A stretch of DNA of 64,000 nt from CAVURS01 sp963795385 (lineage in GTDB: Bacteria; Actinomycetota; Actinomycetes; Actinomycetales; CAVURS01). Shown here piece by piece: positions 1 through 7,092 of this stretch. The stretch lies in NCBI GenBank assembly GCA_963795385.1, contig CAWCHK010000007.1, positions 62,001 through 126,000 of the forward strand, given 5' to 3'. The translations under genes and the position numbers were made by a program. The notes under the pieces were generated by a model. That model did not search any database, was not told the origin of the DNA, and saw only the letters and a program-made list of their open reading frames with translations. How positions within the stretch are numbered: the first letter of the stretch is position 1; every line of letters starts with the position of its first letter.

Positions 1-16
1 GCAGTGCTGTGCTCAT
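1..16 (-). CDS. Possible 5' end of nicotinate phosphoribosyltransferase (partial)
   Basis: Only five codons lie in the window, reading M-S-T-A-L on the minus strand from an ATG at 16. In many actinobacteria pncB is transcribed divergently from clpS, and its product often begins MSTALLTD. The call rests on that synteny and those five residues, so it is weak. The 45 bases up to clpS would hold both promoters. Confidence 0.3.
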
Positions 17-61
17 CACGGCCAGCAGCCTAAGGGGCCGCCGGATCTCTATTGTTGTCGC

Positions 62-352
62 GTGTCCACCGCACCGGTCGAGCTCGACCAGCCGGCCTCC
101 GACGAGCAGACGCTGACCGAGCCGCCGTGGATCACGCTGGTGTGGAACGACCCGGTGAACCTGATGTCCTACGTGTCGTACGTCTTCCAGGACTACTTCG
201 GCTACGACAAGGCCAAGGCCGAGCGGCTGATGCTCGACGTCCACGAGAAGGGCCGGGCCGTCGTGGCCAACGGGTCGCGCGAGGAGATGGAGCGGGACAC
301 CGAGGCCATGCACGGGTACGGGCTGTGGGCGACCTTCCAGAAGGACAGCTGA
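62..352 (+). CDS. clpS: ATP-dependent Clp protease adaptor ClpS
   Basis: ClpS is the cytosolic N-end-rule adaptor that hands substrates with destabilising N termini to the ClpC/ClpA unfoldase. The 96-residue length is normal for the family. The core is recognisable: a WNDPVNLMSYV segment near residues 28-38, a VFQDYFGYDKAKAE helix, then an M-LDVHEKGRAVV stretch. Translation starts at GTG 62; the stop at 350-352 is five bases before the next start, so it is probably co-transcribed with the DUF2017 gene. This is the standard first gene of the actinobacterial clpS-murI region. Confidence 0.93.
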   Translation: MSTAPVELDQPASDEQTLTEPPWITLVWNDPVNLMSYVSYVFQDYFGYDKAKAERLMLDVHEKGRAVVANGSREEMERDTEAMHGYGLWATFQKDS

Positions 353-357
353 GCGCC

Positions 358-936
358 GTGGCGAAGGGCTTCAAGAAGACCCGCCGGGGTGTCTCGGCCA
401 AGCTCGACGAGGGGGAGCGCGCGCTGCTGGCCCACCTGTTCGTCGAGGTCTGGGAGCTGCTCGGCGGCGAGGACGGGGTCGCCGGGGGCGATGTCGCGAC
501 CACGGGGGACGTCGACCCGCTGGAGGCCATGGTCGGGATCGGTACGTCGACGTCCGAGCCGCTGGACCCCGCCCTGGCCCGGCTGCTGCCGTCCGGCCAC
601 CGCGACGACGACGACCTGGCGGGGGAGTTCCGGCGGTACACCGAGCAGGGGCTGCGCGGCCGCAAGCGAGCCGGCCTGGAGGTGGCCCGGCAGTCGCTCG
701 GCCGGGACGGCGCGGTCGAGCTGGACCGCGACGAGGCGGCGGCCTGGCTGGTCGCACTGACCGACGTACGGCTGGTGCTGGGCGAGCGGCTCGAGCTGCG
801 GACCGACGACGACGCCATGGCGCTCGCGGCCTCGCTGGAGAACCTGGACGAGGACGACCCGCGGGCGTTCCTGGTGGCGATCTACGACTTCCTGACCTGG
901 CTGCAGGAGTCGCTGGTCCACGCCCTCATGCGCTGA
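358..936 (+). CDS. DUF2017 family protein
   Basis: This 192-residue protein starts at GTG 358, five bases after clpS. It matches the actinobacterial DUF2017 family (Rv1332-like), which nearly always follows clpS; its function is not known. Visible features are a basic N terminus (VAKGFKKTRRG), a long acidic helical middle, and a C-terminal helix ending FLTWLQESLVHALM. No membrane segment or catalytic motif is visible. The conserved pairing suggests a role linked to ClpS-dependent proteolysis, but that is inference. Confidence 0.85.
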   Translation: MAKGFKKTRRGVSAKLDEGERALLAHLFVEVWELLGGEDGVAGGDVATTGDVDPLEAMVGIGTSTSEPLDPALARLLPSGHRDDDDLAGEFRRYTEQGLRGRKRAGLEVARQSLGRDGAVELDRDEAAAWLVALTDVRLVLGERLELRTDDDAMALAASLENLDEDDPRAFLVAIYDFLTWLQESLVHALMR

Positions 937-1075
937 TCCGGCTTGGAGCCCCTTGGCGGACCTGGGGCCCCTGGCATACCCGCGGGGCTTGTGGGGACGC
1001 GCGGGGCCTGGCGGGGACGCGCCCTTCGCCCGGGGACCTGCTGAGCCAGGCCTCGCTCCACGGCCGGGTTCCCCT

Positions 1076-1125
1076 CGCATCGGTGCAACTCTGCGTCGCG
1101 GGAGACGCGTAGTTGCACCGATGCG
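1076..1125. repeat. Palindrome copy 1 (GGTGCAACT family)
   Basis: Imperfect 50-bp inverted repeat with outer arms CGCATCGGTGCAACT and AGTTGCACCGATGCG, which are exact reverse complements. They are followed by a nearly matched CTGCGTC/GACGCGT inner stem and a short loop. It lies just beyond the 3' end of the DUF559-type gene at 1218-2174. A second copy sits upstream of the same gene at 2241-2290. No terminator T-run is present. Confidence 0.85.
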
Positions 1126-1133
1126 GCTAAACC

Positions 1134-1213
1134 CGGGGCAAGTGCGGCCGGGGCAAGTGCGGCCGGGGCAGGCTGCGGCGTGGGCCAGGCTGCGGCGTGG
1201 GTCAGGCTGCGGC
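1134..1213. repeat. GC-rich tandem repeat, about five 15-17 bp units
   Basis: Two identical 15-bp units CGGGGCAAGTGCGGC (1134-1148, 1149-1163), one 16-bp variant (1164-1179) and two 17-bp variants (1180-1196, 1197-1213). The array ends five bases before the stop end of the minus-strand gene at 1218, so it lies entirely outside coding sequence. It looks like a slippage-prone minisatellite. Confidence 0.8.
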
Positions 1214-1217
1214 GGGG

Positions 1218-2174
1218 TCAACGGCTGGTCGCGCGGGTGGCCCGGCAGCCGGACCCGCAGGCAGCCACCTCGCCGGTCCAGCCCCTCAGGGTCAGGACGC
1301 CCGCCACCTGAGCCGCGACGTCGCACGGGCTGCCCACGACCGGCCGCCATCCGTACCTCAGCACGACGTCGCCTGCCAGCACGGCGGCGTTGTCGCGGTC
1401 GTGGTCCACCCAGGAGCGGTCCTCCGGGTGGTAGGCGAGCCCCTCGAGCTCTACCCGCAGCCGCCAGCGCTTGTACCGGACGTCGAAGTAGCGGCGTCGT
1501 CCGTCCGGACCCAGCCACGCACCGGCCCGGGTCGCGCGCGGCAGCGCATGGGCGAGCTCGACATCGAGCCGGTAGCGCCGTTCGAGAGCCGAAGCGATCC
1601 CGCCGGCCGCCTCGGCGAGCAGCTCCTTGACCAGGGCCCGATGGCGCTGTCGCCGACGACGACCGAGCGCCCCACGCAGCCGGGCGGGGGTGGTCAGCCG
1701 GCGCTGGCAGGCCCGCAGCACCCAGCGGACGACGTCGTCCGGATCGCGGGTCAGCCCGATGAGGTCGAGCACCGTGTCCTCGACCTGCGTCTGCGGTACT
1801 GACGCGGCCGGCCGGCGGCGGATCGTCCAGGCCCGCGCATGGTGGATCCGGAGCCCCGGCTGACGGGTCGCCCGGTGCCCGTGCGGGACGCTCACCTGGA
1901 TCACCTCCGGGTCCTCGTCCAGCAGCCCCTGCAGGCGTGCCGCCGTCGCGTGGCTGGCCACGGCGGGCGGGCCGGCGTGCAGCAGGGCGGCCCAGACCCG
2001 TGCACCGTAGGTCGGCGCGCCGGTGTTCGTGAGGTAGACCCCTGGGTACAGCTGCCGCCAGGACCCGCGGCGTACCTGGTGCCGGATCTGGTCGGCCGTC
2101 CAGCCGAGGGTCAGGGCCTGCCGTCGGTGGACGACGTCCGACTGCAGGTGCAGCAGCTCGGCCCACGCGTCCAT
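1218..2174 (-). CDS. AbiEi-antitoxin-like / DUF559 (Vsr-fold) protein
   Basis: From ATG 2174 this reads as a 318-residue protein starting MDAWAELLHLQ. The N-terminal 80 residues resemble the AbiEi-type winged-helix antitoxin domain (QALTLGWTADQIRHQVRRG, then YPGVYL). The C-terminal 100 residues resemble the DUF559/Vsr-like PD-(D/E)XK fold: a FDVRY strand, VELEG with the acidic residue, and an H-DRDNAAVLAG helix. This two-part architecture is very common in actinobacteria as solitary genes of unproven function. No obvious AbiEii toxin partner lies nearby. It occupies the place where mec-cysO-cysM usually lie and is bracketed by two palindromes of one family. Confidence 0.78.
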   Translation of the reverse strand: MDAWAELLHLQSDVVHRRQALTLGWTADQIRHQVRRGSWRQLYPGVYLTNTGAPTYGARVWAALLHAGPPAVASHATAARLQGLLDEDPEVIQVSVPHGHRATRQPGLRIHHARAWTIRRRPAASVPQTQVEDTVLDLIGLTRDPDDVVRWVLRACQRRLTTPARLRGALGRRRRQRHRALVKELLAEAAGGIASALERRYRLDVELAHALPRATRAGAWLGPDGRRRYFDVRYKRWRLRVELEGLAYHPEDRSWVDHDRDNAAVLAGDVVLRYGWRPVVGSPCDVAAQVAGVLTLRGWTGEVAACGSGCRATRATSR

Positions 2175-2240
2175 GGCCGAACGCTGCCCGAGCCTTGGCC
2201 CCGGGCGGGTGCGCTGTCCACAGGCCACCCTCGTGCGGCC

Positions 2241-2290
2241 CGCAGCGGTGCAACTGTGCGTCACGCCCGACGCAGAGTTGCACCGTTGCG
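2241..2290. repeat. Palindrome copy 2 (GGTGCAACT family)
   Basis: Arms CGGTGCAACT (2246-2255) and AGTTGCACCG (2276-2285) are exact reverse complements, extended inward by TGCGTC/GACGCA and outward by near-matching CGCAG/TTGCG. It shares its arm sequence with copy 1 at 1076-1125. It lies 67 bases or more upstream of ATG 2174 and about 105 bases upstream of murI, so it could influence either gene. Confidence 0.85.
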
Positions 2291-2395
2291 AGCGAAACCG
2301 GGCCGAGCGCGCCACCAGCCCACAGGCGCGGCGGAGGCGCTGCGGAGGCGCGGCGGAGGCCGGGGAGTCGGTGGGCGGATCTAGGCTTGGCGGCC

Positions 2396-3214
2396 GTGGC
2401 GGATGCACCGATCGGGATCTTCGACTCCGGGTACGGCGGGCTCACCGTCGCCCGGGCCGTCCTGGACCAGCTGCCGCACGAGCCCGTCCTCTACCTCGCC
2501 GACACGGCCCGCCAGCCCTACGGCCCGCGCCCCATCGCCGAGGTCCGCGCCTTCGCCCTCGAGTGCCTCGACGAGCTGGTCGACCACGGGGTCAAGCTGC
2601 TGGTCGTCGCCTGCAACTCGGCCAGCGCCGCCGTCCTGCACGACGCCCGCGAGCGGTACGCCGTCCCGGTGGTCGAGGTGATCCGTCCCGCCGTACGCCG
2701 CGCCGTCGCCGCCACCCGCAACGACCGGGTCGGGGTGATCTCCACCCAGGCGACCGCCACGTCCCGGGCCTACCCGGACGCCTTCGCCGCGGCGCCCGGA
2801 GTCACGGTCACCAGCCAGGCCTGCCCGCGCTTCGTCGAGTTCGTCGAGGCCGGCGTCACCGGCGGCGCCGACCTGATCAGTGTCGCCCACGAGTACCTGG
2901 ATCCCGTTGCGGCCCAAGGGATCGACACCCTCATCCTCGGCTGCACCCACTACCCCCTGCTCACCGGCGTCATCTCCTACGTCATGGGTGAGCAGGTCAC
3001 CCTGGTGAGCAGCGCGGAGGAGACGGCGAAGGACGTCTACCGCCTCCTCGTCGAGCACGGGCTGACCCGCTCCGACGGCCGGCCCGAGCCGGTGCACCGC
3101 TTCCTCACCACCGGCGACCCGCAGGAGTTCGCCGCCCAGGCCCGGCGCTTCCTCGGCCCGGAGGTCGCGACCGCCGCGGCCGCTGACAGCGCGTCGGTCG
3201 CCCGGGTCCGATGA
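2396..3214 (+). CDS. murI: Glutamate racemase
   Basis: MurI interconverts L- and D-glutamate in the cytosol, supplying D-Glu for peptidoglycan. The protein is 272 residues, normal length. The N-terminal FDSGYGGL motif carries the catalytic-region Asp and Ser. The two catalytic cysteines are at about residue 73 (VVACNSASA) and 183 (LGCTHYPLL). I chose GTG 2396 because the family motif begins seven residues later; a longer upstream extension is low-complexity. The stop overlaps the next gene's ATG by four bases, indicating translational coupling. Confidence 0.95.
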   Translation: MADAPIGIFDSGYGGLTVARAVLDQLPHEPVLYLADTARQPYGPRPIAEVRAFALECLDELVDHGVKLLVVACNSASAAVLHDARERYAVPVVEVIRPAVRRAVAATRNDRVGVISTQATATSRAYPDAFAAAPGVTVTSQACPRFVEFVEAGVTGGADLISVAHEYLDPVAAQGIDTLILGCTHYPLLTGVISYVMGEQVTLVSSAEETAKDVYRLLVEHGLTRSDGRPEPVHRFLTTGDPQEFAAQARRFLGPEVATAAAADSASVARVR

Positions 3215-3993
3215 GGCTCACCGTCGTCGGCTGCTCGGGCAGCTTCCCCGGGCCCGAGTCCGCCGCCTCCTGCTACCTGGTGACCGCCGACGACGCCGAC
3301 GGGCGGACCTGGCGGGTCCTGCTGGACCTGGGCAGCGGAGCGCTCGGGCCCCTGCAGCGCCACACCTCCCTCTACGACGTCGACGCGGTCCTGCTCAGCC
3401 ACCTCCACCCGGACCACTGCCTGGACCTGACCGGCCTCTACGTCGCGCTCAAGTACCGCCCCGGCGGCCCGGCTCCCGCCGTCCGCGTCCATGGGCCGAG
3501 CCGGACCGCCGAGCGCCTGGCCCGGGCCTACGACGGCCTGCCCGCCACCGGCATGAGCGCGGAGCTCGACGTCCGGCCGTGGACCGCGGGCGAGGCCGAG
3601 CAGATCGGGCCGTTCACCGTCACGCCGTACGCCGTGAAGCACCCGATCGAGGCGTACGGCCTGCGGGTCGAGGCCGACGGGGCGGTGCTGGCCTACACGG
3701 GTGACACCGATGCCACGCCCAACCTCACGCCGCTGTGCCACGACGCCGACCTGGTCCTGGCCGACTCGGCCTTCGTCGAGGGCCGGGACGAGGCCCGGGG
3801 CGTGCACCTGACCGCCCGGCGGGCCGCGCAGGCCGTCACCGAGGCCGGGGGCGTACGGCGGCTGGTCCTGACCCACCTGCCGCCGTGGAACGACCCCGAG
3901 CTCGCGCGGCGCCAGGCCGCCGAGGTCTGGACCGGGCCGCTGGACCTGGCCACTGCGGGGGCGACCTTCGAGCTGCGCCGGCCGTCCCCTTAG
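3211..3993 (+). CDS. Metallo-beta-lactamase-fold hydrolase (Rv1339-like, cyclic nucleotide phosphodiesterase family)
   Basis: 260 residues with the metal-binding HLHPDHC motif at residues 64-70, a TGDTDATPN segment carrying a further metal-ligand Asp, and a THLPPWND motif near the C terminus. The fold is that of RNase Z-like and phosphodiesterase-like MBL enzymes. In mycobacteria the orthologue at the same place, between murI and rph, is Rv1339, reported to hydrolyse cAMP. The four-base ATGA overlap with murI and ten-base gap to rph point to one operon. Substrate here is inferred from synteny only. Confidence 0.82.
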   Translation: MRLTVVGCSGSFPGPESAASCYLVTADDADGRTWRVLLDLGSGALGPLQRHTSLYDVDAVLLSHLHPDHCLDLTGLYVALKYRPGGPAPAVRVHGPSRTAERLARAYDGLPATGMSAELDVRPWTAGEAEQIGPFTVTPYAVKHPIEAYGLRVEADGAVLAYTGDTDATPNLTPLCHDADLVLADSAFVEGRDEARGVHLTARRAAQAVTEAGGVRRLVLTHLPPWNDPELARRQAAEVWTGPLDLATAGATFELRRPSP

Positions 3994-4003
3994 GGTCGCC
4001 GTC

Positions 4004-4750
4004 ATGAGCCAAGCCACCGGCCGCCCCGAGGGGCGCGCCCCCGACCAGCTGCGCGACGTCACGATCACCCGGGGGTGGCTGGACCACGCCGAGGGGAGCG
4101 TGCTGGTGGAGTTCGGCAAGACGCGGGTGCTCTGCGCGGCGAGCTTCACCCAGGGAGTTCCGCGCTGGCGCAAGGGATCCGGCAAGGGCTGGGTCACCGC
4201 GGAGTACGCGATGCTGCCCCGCTCGACCAACACCCGCTCGGACCGCGAGTCGGTCAAGGGGCGCATCGGCGGCCGCACCCACGAGATCTCCCGGCTGATC
4301 GGCCGGAGCCTGCGGGCCGTCATCGACGTGTCGTCGCTCGGGGAGAACACCATCGTCCTGGACTGCGACGTGCTGCAGGCCGACGGGGGCACCCGCACCG
4401 CTGCCATCACCGGTGCCTACGTCGCGCTCGCGGACGCCGTCGAGTGGGCGCGGGGCCAGGGGATCATCGCCCCCGGCGCGACGCCGCTGACCGGGTCCGT
4501 GGCCGCGATCAGCGTCGGCGTCGTGAAGGGCGCCCCGCTGCTCGACCTCGAGTACGTCGAGGACAGCACCGCCGACACCGACATGAACGTCGTGATGACC
4601 GGCGACGGCCGCTACGTCGAGGTCCAGGGCACCGCCGAGGCCGAGCCCTTCGACCGGGCCCTGCTCGACCAGCTGCTCGAGCTGGCCGCCGGTGGCTGCG
4701 CCACGCTGACCGGCCTCCAGCAGCAGGCGCTCGCCGCGGCGGGCGGGTGA
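4004..4750 (+). CDS. rph: Ribonuclease PH
   Basis: RNase PH is a phosphate-dependent 3'-5' exoribonuclease that trims tRNA 3' ends. The 248-residue length is typical. Family signatures are visible in order: LRDVTITRGW at the N terminus, FGKTRVLCAASF, the RGWVTAEYAMLPRST-like segment with RIGGRTHEISRLIGRSLRAV, and DCDVLQADGGTRTAAITGA. It is followed after seven bases by rdgB, the usual actinobacterial pair. Confidence 0.96.
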   Translation: MSQATGRPEGRAPDQLRDVTITRGWLDHAEGSVLVEFGKTRVLCAASFTQGVPRWRKGSGKGWVTAEYAMLPRSTNTRSDRESVKGRIGGRTHEISRLIGRSLRAVIDVSSLGENTIVLDCDVLQADGGTRTAAITGAYVALADAVEWARGQGIIAPGATPLTGSVAAISVGVVKGAPLLDLEYVEDSTADTDMNVVMTGDGRYVEVQGTAEAEPFDRALLDQLLELAAGGCATLTGLQQQALAAAGG

Positions 4751-4757
4751 GACGCGG

Positions 4758-5405
4758 ATGAGCACGCACGCCCCGGCCGCCCGGCCGCGACTGGTGCTGG
4801 CCACCCGCAACGGCCACAAGGTCGGCGAGCTGCGGGCCATCCTGGCCGAGGCGTTCCCGGACGCCGGGTTGGCCCTCGACCTCTCCAGCGAGCTCGTCGG
4901 CGTGACGGAGTTCCCGGACGTCGAGGACGTCGTCGAGTCGGGTGTCACCTACGCCGAGAACGCCCTGCTCAAGGCCCGATCCGTCTGTGCCGCAACAGGT
5001 CTGCCCGCTCTGGCTGACGACTCCGGACTGGCGGTGGACGTCCTCGGTGGCGCGCCCGGCATCTTCTCGGCCCGCTGGTCCGGCACCCATGGCGACGATC
5101 GGGCCAATCTCGACCTGCTGCTGGCCCAGCTGGGCGACGTGCCCGACGACCACCGCGGGGCTGGGTTCGTGTGCGCCGCGGCGCTGGTGACGCCGACTGG
5201 TGTCGAACACGTAGAGCACGGCCGGCTGAACGGCTCCTTGACCCGGGTCGCTCGCGGCACCAACGGCTTCGGCTACGACCCCATCCTCGCCCTCCCGGAC
5301 GGGCGCACCCTCGCCGAGCTTGGCGCCGAAGAGAAGAACTCGATCAGCCACCGCAGCCAGGCCTTCCGGGCCCTGGCGCCGCACGTCCTCGCGGCCCTGA
5401 GCTGA
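4758..5405 (+). CDS. rdgB: XTP/dITP diphosphatase (non-canonical purine NTP pyrophosphatase)
   Basis: This Ham1/RdgB-family enzyme hydrolyses inosine and xanthosine triphosphates to keep them out of nucleic acids. The 215-residue protein has the nucleotide-binding TRNGHKVGELR motif near the start, ENALLKA, ADDSGLAVDVLGGAPG with the catalytic acidic residues, and the C-terminal GFGYDPI and SHRSQAF motifs. It follows rph closely and ends the housekeeping operon. Confidence 0.95.
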   Translation: MSTHAPAARPRLVLATRNGHKVGELRAILAEAFPDAGLALDLSSELVGVTEFPDVEDVVESGVTYAENALLKARSVCAATGLPALADDSGLAVDVLGGAPGIFSARWSGTHGDDRANLDLLLAQLGDVPDDHRGAGFVCAAALVTPTGVEHVEHGRLNGSLTRVARGTNGFGYDPILALPDGRTLAELGAEEKNSISHRSQAFRALAPHVLAALS

Positions 5406-5444
5406 CCGCGCGGCGACCTTGCGATCTGATGACGGGTCGCGCGG

Positions 5445-7013
5445 ATGCAGTTGCTTCCCAGACCGGACAGCGACACTAGGAGGGTGAACGTCCGTCGGGC
5501 CGCACTGGCCGGGTTGCTGGCCGGCGCCTTCGACATCGCCGTCGGCGAGCTCTTCGCCGCGGGCCTGCAGTGGGCGGGGGCCAAGGGCACGCCGTCGCCG
5601 GTGCTGGCCATCGGGGCCACCTTCGTCGACCTCACCCCGGGCTGGCTCAAGGACTACGCGACCTCGACGTTCGGCACCGCCGACAAGAAGGTCCTGCTCA
5701 CCGGGATGGCCCTGGTGCTGGCGGTGCTGTCGGCCGGCATCGGGGTGCTGGCCTCCCGCCGCCGTACTCCGGGGTTGGTGGCCGTCGCCGCCCTGGGCGC
5801 GGTCGCCGCGGTCGCGGCCGTGAGCCGGCCCGGCTCGGGTCCGATGACGGTGCTGCCGGCCGTCGTCGGCGCCTTCGCCGGCATGGGGGTCCTGGCGGCG
5901 CTGCTGGACCGGGCCGCCGAGCCGGACACCGCGGCCTACCGGGGTCACGACCGTCGGGCCTTCCTGCGCGCGACCCTCGTGACGGGCGGGCTGTCCGTGG
6001 TCGCGGGCGCCGCCGCAACCTGGATCGGCAAAGGCGAGCGCAGCGTGCAGGCCAGCGCGGCGGCGGTCCAGCTGCCCGCGCCCGTCGCGGCGGCCCCGGT
6101 CGTTCCCGCAGGGGCCGACCTGGGCCTGAGCGGCCTGACGCCGTACGTCACCTCGCGCGGTGAGTTCTACCGGATCGACACGGCCCTGGTGCTGCCGCGG
6201 CTGACCACCAAGGACTGGCGGCTGCGGATCCACGGCCTGGTCAACAACGAGGTCAACCTCACCTTCGACCAGCTGCTGGCCCTGCCGATGATCGAGCGCT
6301 ACGTCACCTTGAGCTGCGTGTCCAACGAGGTCGGCGGTGACCTGATCGGCAATGCCCTCTGGTTGGGGCATCCGCTCAAAGACCTTCTGGCCCAGGCCGA
6401 TCCGAGCAGCAGCGCCGACATGGTGCTGTCCAAGAGCATCGACGGCTTCACGGCCGGGTCGCCGCTGGCAGCGATGACCGACGGCCGCGACGCGATGCTG
6501 GCGATCGCGATGGACGGCAAGGTGCTGCCGCAGGAGCACGGCTTCCCGGCGCGGCTCGTGGTGCCGGGGCTCTACGGCTACGTCTCGGCCACCAAGTGGG
6601 TCGTCGACCTCGAAGTGACCCGGTTCGACCGCGCGGAGGGCTACTGGACCCCGCGCGGATGGTCGGCCATGGGGCCGATCAAGACCGAGTCGCGGATCGA
6701 CGTGCCGGGCGACGGGTCCACCGTGAAGGCCGGCACGGTAGCCGTGGCCGGCGTCGCCTGGGCCGTGCACCGCGGGATCAGCAAGGTCGAGGTGCAGGTC
6801 GACGACGGTCCCTGGGTGACGGCGCGGCTGGCCGACGACGTGAGCAGTGACACCTGGCGGCAGTGGGTCTACGAGTGGCCGGCCGCCGCGGGCAAGCATC
6901 ACCTGCGGGTGCGGGCGACCGACGGCGAGGGCGTGGTGCAGACCCAGGTCAAGGCGCCCCCGGCGCCCAACGGTGCGAGCGGCTGGGACGCGATCGACGT
7001 CACTGTGCGTTAA
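5445..7013 (+). CDS. Membrane-anchored sulfite-oxidase-like molybdopterin oxidoreductase, copy 1
   Basis: 522 residues from ATG 5445; GTG 5484 directly after AGGAGG is an alternative start giving 509 residues. About four hydrophobic helices fill the first 190 residues, with a short arginine motif (RRAFLRA) before the last. The sulfite-oxidase fold follows, with the Moco-binding Cys in the TLSCVSNEVGG motif and the FPARLVVPGLYGY segment, then a Mo-Cu-dimerisation-type immunoglobulin-like domain near the end. Electron acceptor and substrate are unknown; actinobacterial relatives are annotated only as molybdopterin-dependent oxidoreductases. A close paralogue follows at 7093. Confidence 0.87.
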   Translation: MQLLPRPDSDTRRVNVRRAALAGLLAGAFDIAVGELFAAGLQWAGAKGTPSPVLAIGATFVDLTPGWLKDYATSTFGTADKKVLLTGMALVLAVLSAGIGVLASRRRTPGLVAVAALGAVAAVAAVSRPGSGPMTVLPAVVGAFAGMGVLAALLDRAAEPDTAAYRGHDRRAFLRATLVTGGLSVVAGAAATWIGKGERSVQASAAAVQLPAPVAAAPVVPAGADLGLSGLTPYVTSRGEFYRIDTALVLPRLTTKDWRLRIHGLVNNEVNLTFDQLLALPMIERYVTLSCVSNEVGGDLIGNALWLGHPLKDLLAQADPSSSADMVLSKSIDGFTAGSPLAAMTDGRDAMLAIAMDGKVLPQEHGFPARLVVPGLYGYVSATKWVVDLEVTRFDRAEGYWTPRGWSAMGPIKTESRIDVPGDGSTVKAGTVAVAGVAWAVHRGISKVEVQVDDGPWVTARLADDVSSDTWRQWVYEWPAAAGKHHLRVRATDGEGVVQTQVKAPPAPNGASGWDAIDVTVR

Positions 7014-7092
7014 CACTGCTCGGGGTCGCGCGCCAGCCGAGATCTGGGCCGGATCCGGTCAGAGCGCGATCTGAGCACGAAAGTCGCCCCTG

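Noticed and set aside
202..2445. Very long minus-strand open frame (747 codons) over clpS and DUF2017
   Set aside because: High-GC DNA leaves antisense frames open; the real genes on the plus strand explain this stretch, and only 1218-2174, in another frame, has protein-family features on the minus strand.
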